Source: an uncultured Clostridia bacterium (lineage in GTDB: Bacteria; Bacillota; Clostridia; UBA1381). From it: DNA of 48,452 nucleotides. Shown in pieces: positions 15,329 through 23,779 of the stretch. The notes below the pieces were generated by a model. The model was given only the letters and a program-made list of their open reading frames with translations. It was not told the origin of the DNA and ran no database searches. The DNA lies in contig CAJTUY010000011.1 of assembly GCA_910579415.1 (NCBI GenBank), positions 1 to 48,452 on the forward strand, read 5' to 3'. The translations under genes and the position numbers were made by a program. The first letter of the stretch is position 1, and every line of letters begins with the position of its first letter.

Positions 15329-15928
15329 ATGAATATTTGTGTATTTGGAGCGTCAAGCAGTATAATTCACAGCTCGTATATTGAGCAGATTGAGGAGCTT
15401 GGCAGAGAAATTGTAAAACGCGGTCACGGACTTGTATACGGCGCAGGCGCATCCGGACTTATGGGTGCTGCCGCGCGCGGCGCGTATGAATTGGGCGGCC
15501 ATATTATAGGTGTTGTGCCTGACTTTTTTGAGGCAGAGGATATGGGGGTTGACGGACGTATTTTCCAAAACTGCACCGAGCTTATTAAAACCGACAGCAT
15601 GCGCGAAAGAAAACGTATTATGGAGGATATGAGCGACGCGTTTATAATCGCGCCCGGAGGAATAGGTACGTTCGAGGAATTTTTTGAAGTGTTCACGCTT
15701 AAACAGCTTGAGCGTCATAATAAAGCAATTGTTATACTGAATATAAACGGATATTATAATCCTATGTTAGAGCTTTTGGCAGCTTCGGTCGAACAGGGTT
15801 TTCTGCGTAAAGCATGTTTGCAATTGATTAAAACCTGCGACAATATGTATGACGCGTTTGATTATATTGAAAACTATGTACCGCAGGAAATAGACGTATT
15901 TGAAGTGAAAAACATTGAAAAAGGATAA
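15329..15928 (+). CDS. LOG-family nucleotide phosphoribohydrolase
   Basis: A 199-residue Rossmann-like protein. It begins MNICVFGASSS, has the nucleotide-binding YGAGASGLMGAAARGA, the conserved SMRERKRIMEDMSDAFI and the family signature APGGIGTFEEFFEVFTLKQL, where the PGGxGT loop and Glu residues form the active site. Characterised members cleave the N-glycosidic bond of nucleoside 5'-monophosphates, including cytokinin ribotides; the physiological substrate in gut Firmicutes is uncertain. The first glycine motif reads GAGASGLMG where many members have GGGxxGLMG. An AGAGAGG site precedes ATG 15329. Monocistronic. Confidence 0.92.
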   Translation: MNICVFGASSSIIHSSYIEQIEELGREIVKRGHGLVYGAGASGLMGAAARGAYELGGHIIGVVPDFFEAEDMGVDGRIFQNCTELIKTDSMRERKRIMEDMSDAFIIAPGGIGTFEEFFEVFTLKQLERHNKAIVILNINGYYNPMLELLAASVEQGFLRKACLQLIKTCDNMYDAFDYIENYVPQEIDVFEVKNIEKG

Positions 15929-15954
15929 AGCGGAGGATATTCCTCCGCTTTTTA
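15927..15954. terminator. bidirectional terminator, LOG gene / M23 gene
   Basis: AAAGCGGAGGA (15927-15937) pairs with TCCTCCGCTTT (15941-15951) with a 3-base loop and T tail; it also serves the converging M23 gene. Confidence 0.93.
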
Positions 15955-15958
15955 TATT

Positions 15959-17341
15959 TTATTTCCATTCAACCTTTAAACCTAAAGCTTCTGCAACATA
16001 TCTTACAGGAATATATGTACGACCGTCAATTACCATTGCAGCAGTATCCATAACAATTTTTTGATTTCCTATTGTCATTATATCACTTCCTATGGTTACC
16101 GTAACAGAATTTCCATTTTCTTTTGTTATAATAGCCGTTTGAGTCATTTGTGACCAATCAACTCTACAATTCAGTATTTCCGATATAGCTCGAATCGGTA
16201 CTTGTGTACGATTATTGGAATCAATGAATGGTTGTGCGTCAGGAAAACCAATTATTTTATTATCAACGGCTATTTGTAAAGTATTGCCGCCAAATACCGT
16301 AAGTACAGATGGTGAATTATCATTACTTACAGGTACGTCTGGAATATATACGGGAGTTGACGTCGGTGTGGCAATAGGCTTAGGCTCGGGTGTGGATATT
16401 GGTACGGGGGTTGATACTGGTCCTGTACTATTAAATGATTTAATCTCTCCCTTTGTTTCCTTACCATCGACAATTGCGTAGCACTGCCAGTAATAGGTTG
16501 TTCCTGATGATAAATACTGTCCTGCTTCTCCGTTTAAATCGTACCACATATCAAACGGATTTTTATTATGTCCGATACTGTCCCTTGCTACCTTGTTCAT
16601 ACTGTCTGATGATGTGCCGAAGTATATACCCACTTCGCTCGGTTTTGAGCCTGAATATGATACCGCGCCATAAACAGTCGCATTTGTTTCCGATATATTC
16701 TTTGCTTCTGTTGTTGTTACCGAAACAGATGAATTATTGCTTACTGGCGCATTGCCCGAGCCTCCGTCATCAGCATCCATATAGTCTAATGGGTTAAGTG
16801 GAGTTGCCCTCCAAAAGCTGCTGACATTACCTGTTCTCAATCCAAAATGAAGATGTGGTCCGGTTGAAACACCTGTACTGCTTACTCCTCCAAGATATGT
16901 CCCCTGAGTAACATATCCTCCCTCATACAGTGAATCAGAAAGATAATTCATATGCGCGTATTCTGCCCATGTTCCGTCGTCATGCTTTATTATATATCCG
17001 TTTCCAAATCCATCATTACAGTAGCCTGCGCTGCCGCTCGCTTTGGAATAACCATGATTGGGATTACACACACCACCGCCGCTGCATTTTCCATTACCTC
17101 TGCTGAAATTATTACAGCCTGTATATTTTTTTATAATGGTACCTGATTTTGTCGCATATACTTCGCTTCCGGTATTAGCTGCTATATCAATTGCAGAATG
17201 TGAGCCGCTGTAATACTGAGAAATTCTCACATGATTTGGAACCGGAAATTTATATCCCTTATTTTTTGCGGCAAAGACAGTGTTACCGCTAATTATCATC
17301 AGTGATAACGCTACTGCCGCAGCTTTTTTAAAAATATTCAT
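15959..17341 (-). CDS. secreted M23 (LytM) peptidase with copper-amine-oxidase stalk domain
   Basis: A 460-residue secreted protein. Signal peptide to about residue 24 (NTVFAAKN). The M23 domain (about 30-185) has the zinc ligands in HSAIDIAANTGSEVYATKSG (H...D) and GPHLHFGLRTG (HxH), plus an insertion with cysteines (GCNNFSRGNGKCSGGGVC). Residues 200-300 resemble a fibronectin-type beta domain (ETNATVYGAVSYSGSKPSEV), then a Pro/Thr linker (PVSTPVPISTPEPKPIATP) and a C-terminal Cu_amine_oxidN1 stalk domain (QVPIRAISEILNCRVDWSQM, YIPVRYVAEALGLKVEW), a domain common in secreted clostridial proteins and probably for wall or self association. Expected activity is endopeptidase on peptidoglycan cross-bridges. 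Last gene of a four-gene secreted cluster. Confidence 0.92.
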   Translation of the reverse strand: MNIFKKAAAVALSLMIISGNTVFAAKNKGYKFPVPNHVRISQYYSGSHSAIDIAANTGSEVYATKSGTIIKKYTGCNNFSRGNGKCSGGGVCNPNHGYSKASGSAGYCNDGFGNGYIIKHDDGTWAEYAHMNYLSDSLYEGGYVTQGTYLGGVSSTGVSTGPHLHFGLRTGNVSSFWRATPLNPLDYMDADDGGSGNAPVSNNSSVSVTTTEAKNISETNATVYGAVSYSGSKPSEVGIYFGTSSDSMNKVARDSIGHNKNPFDMWYDLNGEAGQYLSSGTTYYWQCYAIVDGKETKGEIKSFNSTGPVSTPVPISTPEPKPIATPTSTPVYIPDVPVSNDNSPSVLTVFGGNTLQIAVDNKIIGFPDAQPFIDSNNRTQVPIRAISEILNCRVDWSQMTQTAIITKENGNSVTVTIGSDIMTIGNQKIVMDTAAMVIDGRTYIPVRYVAEALGLKVEWK

Positions 17342-17368
17342 AATATATCTCCTTTGCTTCTTAATATG

Positions 17369-17394
17369 ACAATAGCGGCATTAGCCGCTATTGT
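17369..17394. terminator. 11-pair hairpin between CHAP and M23 genes
   Basis: ACAATAGCGGC (17369-17379) pairs perfectly with GCCGCTATTGT (17384-17394). Neither side has a clean T run on the transcribed (minus) strand, so it may be a partial terminator or an mRNA-stabilising stem that lowers expression of the M23 gene. Confidence 0.55.
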
Positions 17395-17424
17395 GGATTT
17401 AATTACTTTTTCTTAGTTACTATT

Positions 17425-18513
17425 TTACTGTAAAGCTATATATGCTTTATACGAATAACCGCTCACGCCATTATATTCAACCCAATACCAATTGCCCGAT
17501 GTTCTGTCAGGGTATACTGTACAGCTTGCGCCTTCAGGAATTAAACCAATTTGATTTCCCTTTGCAGGTCTGCTGTTTATAACAAGAGTACCATCTGTAC
17601 CATGAATGACACCTGTGCGGGTATTACCGCCTGACGTGCCTGCTGATGATAATTTCCATTTTTGAGCGTCACTACCGTTAAAACTCCAAGCCTGCACATT
17701 TGTACCGTCTGTTTTTCCTGCGTTATAAACATCAAGATAAGTTCCTAAATCCGATTTTATATAGTAATATCCGCTTCCCGCATCAACAAAACTCCACTTT
17801 TGAGCAGCTGTACCATTTGGAGTGTACTGCCATACATTTGAACCTGCTGTGCTTGAACCGTTTGCCACATCAAGAGCTTTATTTGAGCATAACGCAGTAA
17901 TTACATATGATGAGCCTGACTTTGTTATTTTAAACTTCTGTGCAGTTGTTCCGTTTGATTTCCAAATTTGAATATTAGCTTCTGAATCAGCTGAACCGCC
18001 GCTTATGTCTAAGCACATCCCCGAAGCATTTTTCGGAGATATACTGTATATACCCTCCGATACATTGACACCTGAGGCTGAACCACCGCCATTGTTTGGA
18101 TTTGACAAGCCTCCCGGATTATAAAATCCATATATATTTAATGATGCCTTTGTACCTGTTCGGCGATTGATATGTCCGCTGCCGACGCCTCCCTCCAATA
18201 TTGTTATATTGTCGCCGTTTACCGCTTCAACATATGCTACATGACCATATGATGGGGCATTGGTCGAAGGCATAACCGCGACCTCCCCGACAATCGCTTC
18301 ATTGGAGTTGCAAATATTCTTTTTAGAAGCATATGATGTCAATCCAAACGGAAGCGCGGGCTGTTTATACCTTGCAAAAAACACGCAATTGTTTATAACC
18401 TTGCTTCCTAAAAAATCATATTCAGTCGCGGCATTATAAAAGCCTGCCGACACCGAAACGCTATTTACTGCGCATAACGTTACCAATATAAAAAGTGATA
18501 ATAATTTTTTCAT
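17425..18513 (-). CDS. secreted CHAP amidase/peptidase with ricin-type lectin and SH3 domains
   Basis: A 362-residue secreted protein. Signal peptide to about residue 23 (NSVSVSAGF). CHAP domain at about 30-130: catalytic Cys in INNCVFFARY, His in YGHVAYVEAVNGD, with ITILEGGVG after it. A glycine-rich linker leads to a beta-trefoil RICIN domain (about 155-290) with the repeated Q-x-W signature (NIQIWKSNGTTAQKF, NVWQYTPNGTAAQKW, NVQAWSFNGSDAQKW), which binds carbohydrate. A C-terminal bacterial SH3 domain (VINSRPAKGNQIGLIPEG, WYWVEYNGVSGYSYK) would bind the wall. The plan is that of a peptidoglycan amidase or endopeptidase. A GGGAGGGAT site precedes ATG 18513, three bases after the preceding gene. 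Confidence 0.93.
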   Translation of the reverse strand: MKKLLSLFILVTLCAVNSVSVSAGFYNAATEYDFLGSKVINNCVFFARYKQPALPFGLTSYASKKNICNSNEAIVGEVAVMPSTNAPSYGHVAYVEAVNGDNITILEGGVGSGHINRRTGTKASLNIYGFYNPGGLSNPNNGGGSASGVNVSEGIYSISPKNASGMCLDISGGSADSEANIQIWKSNGTTAQKFKITKSGSSYVITALCSNKALDVANGSSTAGSNVWQYTPNGTAAQKWSFVDAGSGYYYIKSDLGTYLDVYNAGKTDGTNVQAWSFNGSDAQKWKLSSAGTSGGNTRTGVIHGTDGTLVINSRPAKGNQIGLIPEGASCTVYPDRTSGNWYWVEYNGVSGYSYKAYIALQ

Positions 18514-18516
18514 ATT

Positions 18517-18969
18517 TTATCCCTCCCATTTTATATTTGCTGTTTTTGTTGTTGACTGCCAATCCACTCTTGCATTAAAGGCTTCGCTTACCGCTCGTAA
18601 CGGAATCATTATGCTTCCATCTATTATCATAGCCGGAACATCAATAGAAATATCGTCCTGACTGTCACTGTTTATATTGTATACCTGTATTTTCTTTTGA
18701 TTTACCGTTATTGAAACAATTTTTTCATCATTACTTATAATAGCCGTTTTATTGCTTTCATCCCATATTACTTCACACTTTGCCTTTTCAAACACCGCTC
18801 TTACGGGAATAAGAGTTCTGTCCTCATAAATAATAGGCTGTGCATTGTCAAAAACAACTGTTTCGCCGTTCAATACAACCGATATATTATCAGCTGCAAA
18901 AGCATTTACAGAAGCAAACAACATTAGCGAAGCTATTAGCTCTGCCGCAACTTTCTTTAACATATTCAT
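18517..18969 (-). CDS. secreted copper-amine-oxidase stalk-domain protein
   Basis: A 150-residue secreted protein made almost only of one Cu_amine_oxidN1 domain. Signal peptide to about residue 25 (SVNAFAADN); then VVLNGETVVFDNAQPII, RTLIPVRAVFEKAKCEVIWD and MIPLRAVSEAFNARVDWQS, the paired V/I-P-x-R-A motifs that define the domain. No catalytic residues. Its role is likely structural, perhaps pairing with the same domain in the M23 protein encoded three genes on and in the frameshifted neighbour. GGAGAT precedes ATG 18969. It sits 20 bases after the frameshifted gene and 3 bases before the CHAP gene. Confidence 0.9.
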   Translation of the reverse strand: MNMLKKVAAELIASLMLFASVNAFAADNISVVLNGETVVFDNAQPIIYEDRTLIPVRAVFEKAKCEVIWDESNKTAIISNDEKIVSITVNQKKIQVYNINSDSQDDISIDVPAMIIDGSIMIPLRAVSEAFNARVDWQSTTKTANIKWEG

Positions 18970-18989
18970 AATGTATCTCCTTAACGCTT

Positions 18990-19990
18990 TTAATTAGCGC
19001 CGCCGATGTCGTTACCGTTTATATCTATAACCTTGCCGGTTGTGTTTGTATCTGAGAAATTTTCATCAGGACAAGCATATACCTCGTAGCATGGTACATT
19101 TTTTTTCTGCGCCCAATCACTTCCGTTAGGTTTATATTCTACTCTAAAGTAGTTATATCCGCTTGTGCTTTCGTTTGTATATGCCTGTGCATAGGTAGGA
19201 TATATATGTACGGTTCCTGTTGCTTTTTCTCCATAAGCTGCATTGATTATGTCAAGAGCTTTTTGTGGAGTTAAACCGCTATTGGTTTTATATGATGTAT
19301 AATATTCTTCGCTATGCTTTTTTATCTCCTCCATTGTCATATCGCCTTCGTTATACATTTTAGGTACAGCTTTACCTACAACCATTCCTTTAAAACAATA
19401 CTCATATCCTAAGAGGTTCTCTTGTTTCGGCACTGATATGTCAGCTGTCTGATTACCGATTACTCCTGCATTAGGTGTTTCTTCTGCTTTACCAAACTCG
19501 CTGTTATCCGTTATATAAACGCTTCTCGCCGTATCATTCCATTCAATATTAAGACCTACCATTTCACAAAAAGCTCTTATCGGAACATAAAATGTAAAGT
19601 CGCAGGAACTTCAAGATTATATGGAGAACCTCCGCCTGTTCCTATTATAGCAAACTGACTTTCAGCTATAAAAGTATAAGTGGCATTAGTACCTTTTTTG
19701 ACAATTGATATAGATTTATCTTCTGCGGTAAAAGAATAATATCCAGCCTCTGCCGAACCGTCACTTGTTCCATATCCCAACGCGTCAAAAATCGGAACAA
19801 GCCTCACCAATGTTCTGTCATTGGCAATAATCGGTTTATACTCTTTATTGTCAATTTTGTTTCCATTTACATAAACCGAAACATCTTCGTCATATGACCA
19901 TTCGTCAAATGCTCCCGCGCTAAGTCCTCCAAATGCTGAAATCAGCATTGTTAACGCAGCTATTGCTGCAATAAATCTTTTTTTGTTCAT
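18990..19990 (-). pseudogene. secreted stalk-domain protein, split by a one-base frameshift
   Basis: Translation starts at ATG 19990 (GGAGGG site, 7 bases) with signal peptide NKKRFIAAIAALTMLISAFG. A Cu_amine_oxidN1-like half follows (VNGNKIDNKEYKPIIANDRT, LVPIFDALGYG) to ...NLEVPAT, where this frame ends at 19577. The other frame, overlapping it, supplies FTFYVPIRAFCEMVGLNIEW and runs to 18990, giving the second half of the domain and a novel C-terminus of about 170 residues (MTMEEIKKHSEEYYTSYKTN; FRVEYKPNGSDWAQKKN). One extra T in the run at 19596-19598 restores a single 333-residue protein. First gene of the cluster, so if truly broken the downstream genes may still be read. Sequence error is a live alternative. 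Confidence 0.85.
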
Positions 19991-20056
19991 AATCAAACCC
20001 TCCGTAAAATAATTTTTATACGCTTTGAATATACTGTATTCAAAGTAAAATTTATC

Positions 20057-20075
20057 ATATCCCAATTTGGGATAT
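20057..20075. promoter_or_regulatory. candidate operator of the XRE regulator
   Basis: ATATCCCAATTTGGGATAT, a perfect 9-1-9 palindrome. It covers the predicted transcription start of the secreted cluster and the weak -35 region of the XRE gene, the right place for a dual repressor/autoregulator. Confidence 0.75.
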
Positions 20076-20079
20076 TTTG

Positions 20080-20108
20080 ATTATACCACTTCGGTATAAT
20101 TATGTCAA
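20080..20108 (-). promoter_or_regulatory. promoter of secreted cluster, overlapping a second palindrome
   Basis: Minus strand TTGACA (20108-20103), 17 bases, TATAAT (20085-20080). The span 20080-20100 is itself an inverted repeat, ATTATACC-ACTTC-GGTATAAT, so its other arm gives a plus-strand TATAAT (20095-20100) for the XRE gene. The two start regions thus share one palindrome. Confidence 0.8.
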
Positions 20109-20121
20109 GGGGTATTCAATT

Positions 20122-20328
20122 ATGAGATTAAAAGAGTTACGAAAACAACGAAATATCACGCAATTAAAAATGGCAATGGATTTGAATATGAATCAAAATA
20201 CTATTTCACGATATGAAAACGGAGAACGTGAGGCAGGATACAGAGAATTGATAATGATTGCTGATTATTTTAATGTGTCTATTGACTACTTGCTCGGCAG
20301 AAGTGATAAGCCTGATTTTAAAAAATAA
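20122..20328 (+). CDS. small cI-like XRE regulator
   Basis: A 68-residue protein that is little more than an HTH_3 domain: MRLKELRKQRNITQLKMAMD, recognition region NMNQNTISRYENGEREAGYR and the conserved ADYFNVSIDYLLGRSD end. ATG 20122 has an AAGGGG site. Divergent from the four-gene secreted wall-hydrolase cluster with palindromic operators between them, so it very probably controls that cluster and itself. It lacks a ligand or protease domain, so the inducing signal is not visible. Ends at a 13-pair terminator. Confidence 0.9.
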   Translation: MRLKELRKQRNITQLKMAMDLNMNQNTISRYENGEREAGYRELIMIADYFNVSIDYLLGRSDKPDFKK

Positions 20329-20346
20329 AATTTGCAGTATAAATAT

Positions 20347-20380
20347 AAAATCTCAAGAGATAAAACTCTTGAGATTTTTT
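20347..20380. terminator. bidirectional terminator, XRE gene / citrate synthase
   Basis: AAAATCTCAAGAG (20347-20359) pairs with CTCTTGAGATTTT (20366-20378); A and T runs on both sides. Confidence 0.93.
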
Positions 20381-20388
20381 ATGCTTAT

Positions 20389-21762
20389 TTACTTACGTTC
20401 ACTTATAGGTACATATTTTTTATGCTCGGCAACCGTCTTATATGACGGGCGGATGATTTTACCCGGATTTACCAGCTCTTCAATTCTATGCGCCGACCAA
20501 CCTGAAATACGAGCTATTGCAAACATAGGCGTATACAGTTCCATAGGCAAATCAAGCATACTGTACACGAAGCCCGAATAAAAATCCACATTCGCGCTTA
20601 CGCCCTTATACATTTTTCTTTCGCTTGCAATTACCTGCGGAGCAAGACGTTCAACGCGTGAATACAGATTAAATTCGTCCTCTCTGCCCTTTTCCTTTGA
20701 CAGATTTTCCACAAATGATTTAAACACATTGGCGCGCGGGTCGGAAAGCGAATAGACTGCATGACCCATACCGTAAATCAGTCCTGCCCTGTCGAACGCT
20801 TTTTTATTCAGTAAATCGGAAAGATACTGCTCTATCTCTTTATCGTCATTCCAGTTCTTAACATTCTTCTTCATATCCTCAAACATCTGCGTAACCTTTA
20901 TATTCGCTCCGCCGTGTTTCGGACCTTTTAGCGCTCCGAGTGATGCGGCAATTGTTGAGTATGTATCGGTTCCGGTGGAGGTTACAACATGAGTTGTAAA
21001 TGTGGAGTTATTTCCTCCCCCATGCTCTGCATGAAGTATAAGAGCAAGGTCGAGTATTTTTGCTTCAAGCTCTGTATATGAGCTGTCACGGCGAAGCATA
21101 TGCAGTATATTTTCCGCTGTTGACAATTCTGCCTTCGGCGCATGAACAATAAAGCTGTCATTTTCGTGATAATAACGAAATGCCTGATACCCGTATACCG
21201 CCAAAAGCGGGAACTGTGCAATAAGCTGTAAACACTGCCTTAATACATTAGGCAGAGATATGTCGTCTGCTTTATCGTCATACGCATAAAGCGTAAGTAC
21301 GCTCCTTGACAGCGCATTCATCATATCCTTGCTCGGCGCCTGCATAATTATATCACGTACAAATGAAGGCGGTATTGTCCTTAATGCCGCAAGTGTATCG
21401 GTAAAAATATTAAGCTGTTTTTCAGACGGCAGTTCGCCGAACATCAAAAGGTATGTTACCTCCTCAAAACCAAAGCGCTTATCCTTTATTATTCCCTGTA
21501 TAAGGTCCTCGACATTATAGCCGTGATAATACAGCTTACCGTCGCATGGCTTTGAAGAGCCGTCGGGAAGTGTGTCATAGGCATGAATTTCGCCTATTTC
21601 GGTAAGTCCTGCCAGCACACCCTTGCCGTTTATATCCCTCAGCCCCCTTTTTACATCATATTTAGCATATAAATCAGGATTTATTGTTTTATTTCTTTTG
21701 CATATTTCAAGCATATTCATCATTTCTGCCGTTACTTCTACGGGTACTATTTTTTCTTTCAT
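20389..21762 (-). CDS. citrate synthase
   Basis: A 457-residue enzyme condensing acetyl-CoA and oxaloacetate to citrate. The three catalytic residues fall in LILHAEHGGGNNSTF (His), YGMGHAVYSLSDPRA (His) and NVDFYSGFVYSML (Asp). The N-terminus has the GLRDINGKGVLAGLTEIGEI and LYYHGYNVEDL patterns of the long clostridial form with an extra N-terminal segment. In fermentative Clostridia it serves glutamate synthesis through a partial TCA route; no aconitase or isocitrate dehydrogenase gene is next to it. A CGGAGGA site precedes ATG 21762. Monocistronic; the upstream promoter is not clear in very AT-rich DNA. Confidence 0.95.
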   Translation of the reverse strand: MKEKIVPVEVTAEMMNMLEICKRNKTINPDLYAKYDVKRGLRDINGKGVLAGLTEIGEIHAYDTLPDGSSKPCDGKLYYHGYNVEDLIQGIIKDKRFGFEEVTYLLMFGELPSEKQLNIFTDTLAALRTIPPSFVRDIIMQAPSKDMMNALSRSVLTLYAYDDKADDISLPNVLRQCLQLIAQFPLLAVYGYQAFRYYHENDSFIVHAPKAELSTAENILHMLRRDSSYTELEAKILDLALILHAEHGGGNNSTFTTHVVTSTGTDTYSTIAASLGALKGPKHGGANIKVTQMFEDMKKNVKNWNDDKEIEQYLSDLLNKKAFDRAGLIYGMGHAVYSLSDPRANVFKSFVENLSKEKGREDEFNLYSRVERLAPQVIASERKMYKGVSANVDFYSGFVYSMLDLPMELYTPMFAIARISGWSAHRIEELVNPGKIIRPSYKTVAEHKKYVPISERK

Positions 21763-21883
21763 ATGTATTCCTCCGTTTCTCTGTAAAATATAAATATATA
21801 TGTCAATTTAATGTCTTATATTACTCATTTTAACTATTATATCAAATTTAATATTAAAATACAATTAAAATTATGTAAACTTA

Positions 21884-21912
21884 TTGTGAATTATCAAAAT
21901 CTGTGATACAAT
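21884..21912 (+). promoter_or_regulatory. promoter of DJ-1/fthC/tatD/rnh operon
   Basis: TTGTGA (21884-21889), 17 bases, TACAAT (21907-21912) preceded by TGA. Transcription would begin about 21919, a few bases before an AGAAAGGA ribosome site. Confidence 0.6.
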
Positions 21913-21931
21913 AATTGAAAACAACAGAAAG

Positions 21932-22444
21932 GACGGCTTTGAGGAAGTCGAGGCAATAGAACCAATAGATATTTTAAAACGCGGCGGCGTTGAGGTTACG
22001 ACCGTCGGAGTGACAGGCAAAGTTGTTACAGGAGCGCATGGGATACCCGTAACGGCAGATATTGAAATACAGGATATACACCCTGAGGATATGAAGCTTT
22101 TAATGCTTCCGGGCGGCGCGGGACATGAGCTTCTGGACGCATCAAACGAAGTTCACGCGCTTATAAATTATGCGGTTTCAAATAATCTTTATATCTCGGC
22201 AATCTGTGCGGCTCCGTCAATCTTGGGCAAAAAGCAGATACTTGACGGTAAAAATGCAGTCTGTTTTCCGGGTTATGAAAAATATCTTTACGGAGCTGTT
22301 ATTTCCGATAAAAAAGCAGTTACCGACGGTAAAATTATTACCGCAAAGGGAGCCGGTGCAGCGGCTGACTTTGGATTCAGTATGCTGACAGTATTAAAGA
22401 ACAGGGAAACAGCGGATAAAATAAAGGAGATAATGCAGTATTGA
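21932..22444 (+). pseudogene. DJ-1/PfpI-family protein lacking its start and first strand
   Basis: The frame reads DGFEEVEAIEPIDILKRGGV, the typical region after strand 1 of DJ-1/YajL proteins, then VTTVGVTGK..., and the nucleophile elbow ISAICAAPSILGKKQIL with the active cysteine; it ends correctly at TGA 22444. No ATG, GTG or TTG precedes GFEE in frame. A ribosome site AGAAAGGA (21926-21933) runs directly into the codons for DGFEE, as if about 25 bases holding the start and first beta strand had been deleted. The only in-frame start is GTG 22010, without a ribosome site, which would give 144 residues lacking the conserved early Glu. Intact homologues are deglycase-like or chaperone/oxidative-stress proteins. 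Its TGA overlaps the next gene's TTG. Confidence 0.78.
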
Positions 22445-23001
22445 CAAAGGAACAATTACGTGACATCATGCGCCGGAAAAGACGCGCGCTCACTCAGGAG
22501 GAAATTTTTTCACACAGCAGAAAAATCCGTGAACAGCTTTTCATGATTGGCTGTATTAAATCAGCAAATACCGTATGTACCTTCCTGTCTGCTTTCAAGG
22601 AACCCGATACGACCGAAATTATACGTCTGCTGCTGAAATCAAACAAACGCGTTGCCGTACCCGTGACAGATGAAAAAAGTATTACTCTGTCGCTTTCATA
22701 TATTGACAGCATGGAAAATCTGACGCGCGGCGCATACGGGATATATGAGCCGTCAGCTATATGCCCTGCCGACATACGCGATGTTGACGCTGTGCTTGTG
22801 CCTGCGCTTGCCTTTGACCGCAAAGGCGGAAGAATGGGTTTCGGAAAAGGGTATTATGACAAACTTCTTACGGAAAAAGACTGCGTTAAAATCGGTCTTT
22901 GCTACGATTTTCAGCTGTTTGATAAAATCCCGACAGAACCGCATGACGTAATGATGAATATAATTATAACCGAAAAAGAAATTCTGGAGGTAGGCAACTA
23001 A
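22441..23001 (+). CDS. fthC: 5-formyltetrahydrofolate cyclo-ligase
   Basis: A 186-residue enzyme that converts 5-formyl-THF to 5,10-methenyl-THF with ATP, returning folate to the one-carbon pool. The N-terminus KEQLRDIMRRKRRAL, the FLSAFKEPDTTEII region and the C-terminal ATP/substrate loop MGFGKGYYDKLL are family signatures; PTEPHDVMMNIIITE ends the fold. The start is TTG 22441 in a TTGA overlap with the previous stop and downstream of AAGGAG; this gives the usual family N-terminus, better than the later ATG. Cotranscribed with tatD (stop and start abut). Confidence 0.93.
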   Translation: MTKEQLRDIMRRKRRALTQEEIFSHSRKIREQLFMIGCIKSANTVCTFLSAFKEPDTTEIIRLLLKSNKRVAVPVTDEKSITLSLSYIDSMENLTRGAYGIYEPSAICPADIRDVDAVLVPALAFDRKGGRMGFGKGYYDKLLTEKDCVKIGLCYDFQLFDKIPTEPHDVMMNIIITEKEILEVGN

Positions 23002-23772
23002 ATGCTTTTTGATTCTCACGCGCACTATAACGACGAAAGATTTAACGAGGACAGAGATGAAATTCTGTCACAAATGAATAAAAACAATGTGGGACTTATA
23101 TTAAATTCATGTTCATCGCTTGACGAGGTAAACGATATTTTCGCTATATGCGAAAAATACCCTTTTGTGTATGCGTCAGTCGGCATACATCCTCACGAAG
23201 CCGAAGGCTTAACGGAAGCCGATATGGATTTATTAAAAAAATATGCAGATAATCCGCATGTTAAGGCGATAGGTGAAATCGGTCTTGACTATTACTACGA
23301 CTTTTCACCGAGAGATATACAGCAGAAATGGTTTGCGCGTCAGATAGATATTGCTCGCGAAATAAATATGCCTGTTGTTATACATGACCGCGATGCTCAT
23401 AAAGATACTATGGATATACTTCGCTCACACAAAATAAGCGATGTCGGAGGTGTATTTCACTGTTATGCGGGAAGCGTTGAAATGGCTCGTGAAATTCTTG
23501 ACTGGGGTATGTATATTGCTTTCGGAGGCACTCTTACATTCAAAAAATCAGTCCGTCCCGTCGAGGTCGCAAAGTATGTTCCTCTTGACAGGATTGTAAT
23601 TGAAACCGACTCACCGTATCTTACTCCCGAACCCAATCGGGGTAAACGCAACAGTTCACTTTATATTCATTATGTAGCTGAAAAGCTGGCTGAAATAAAA
23701 GGACTTTCGGTGGAGGAAGTAGAAAATACAACATATGAAAATGCAAAAAAATGCTTCAGAATAGAAAGGTAA
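23002..23772 (+). CDS. tatD: TatD-family metal-dependent deoxyribonuclease
   Basis: A 256-residue TIM-barrel hydrolase. Metal ligands are visible in FDSHAHYNDERF (HxH), GEIGLDYYYDFSP (Glu), VIHDRDAH (His), VFHCYAG (His) and ETDSPYLTPEPNRGKRN (Asp). TatD proteins have 3'-5' exonuclease activity on DNA and a D-aminoacyl-tRNA deacylase activity is reported for some relatives. Start ATG directly follows the fthC TAA with no gap, with GGAGG in the end of fthC. Length normal. Confidence 0.95.
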   Translation: MLFDSHAHYNDERFNEDRDEILSQMNKNNVGLILNSCSSLDEVNDIFAICEKYPFVYASVGIHPHEAEGLTEADMDLLKKYADNPHVKAIGEIGLDYYYDFSPRDIQQKWFARQIDIAREINMPVVIHDRDAHKDTMDILRSHKISDVGGVFHCYAGSVEMAREILDWGMYIAFGGTLTFKKSVRPVEVAKYVPLDRIVIETDSPYLTPEPNRGKRNSSLYIHYVAEKLAEIKGLSVEEVENTTYENAKKCFRIER

Positions 23773-23779
23773 AAACAGT

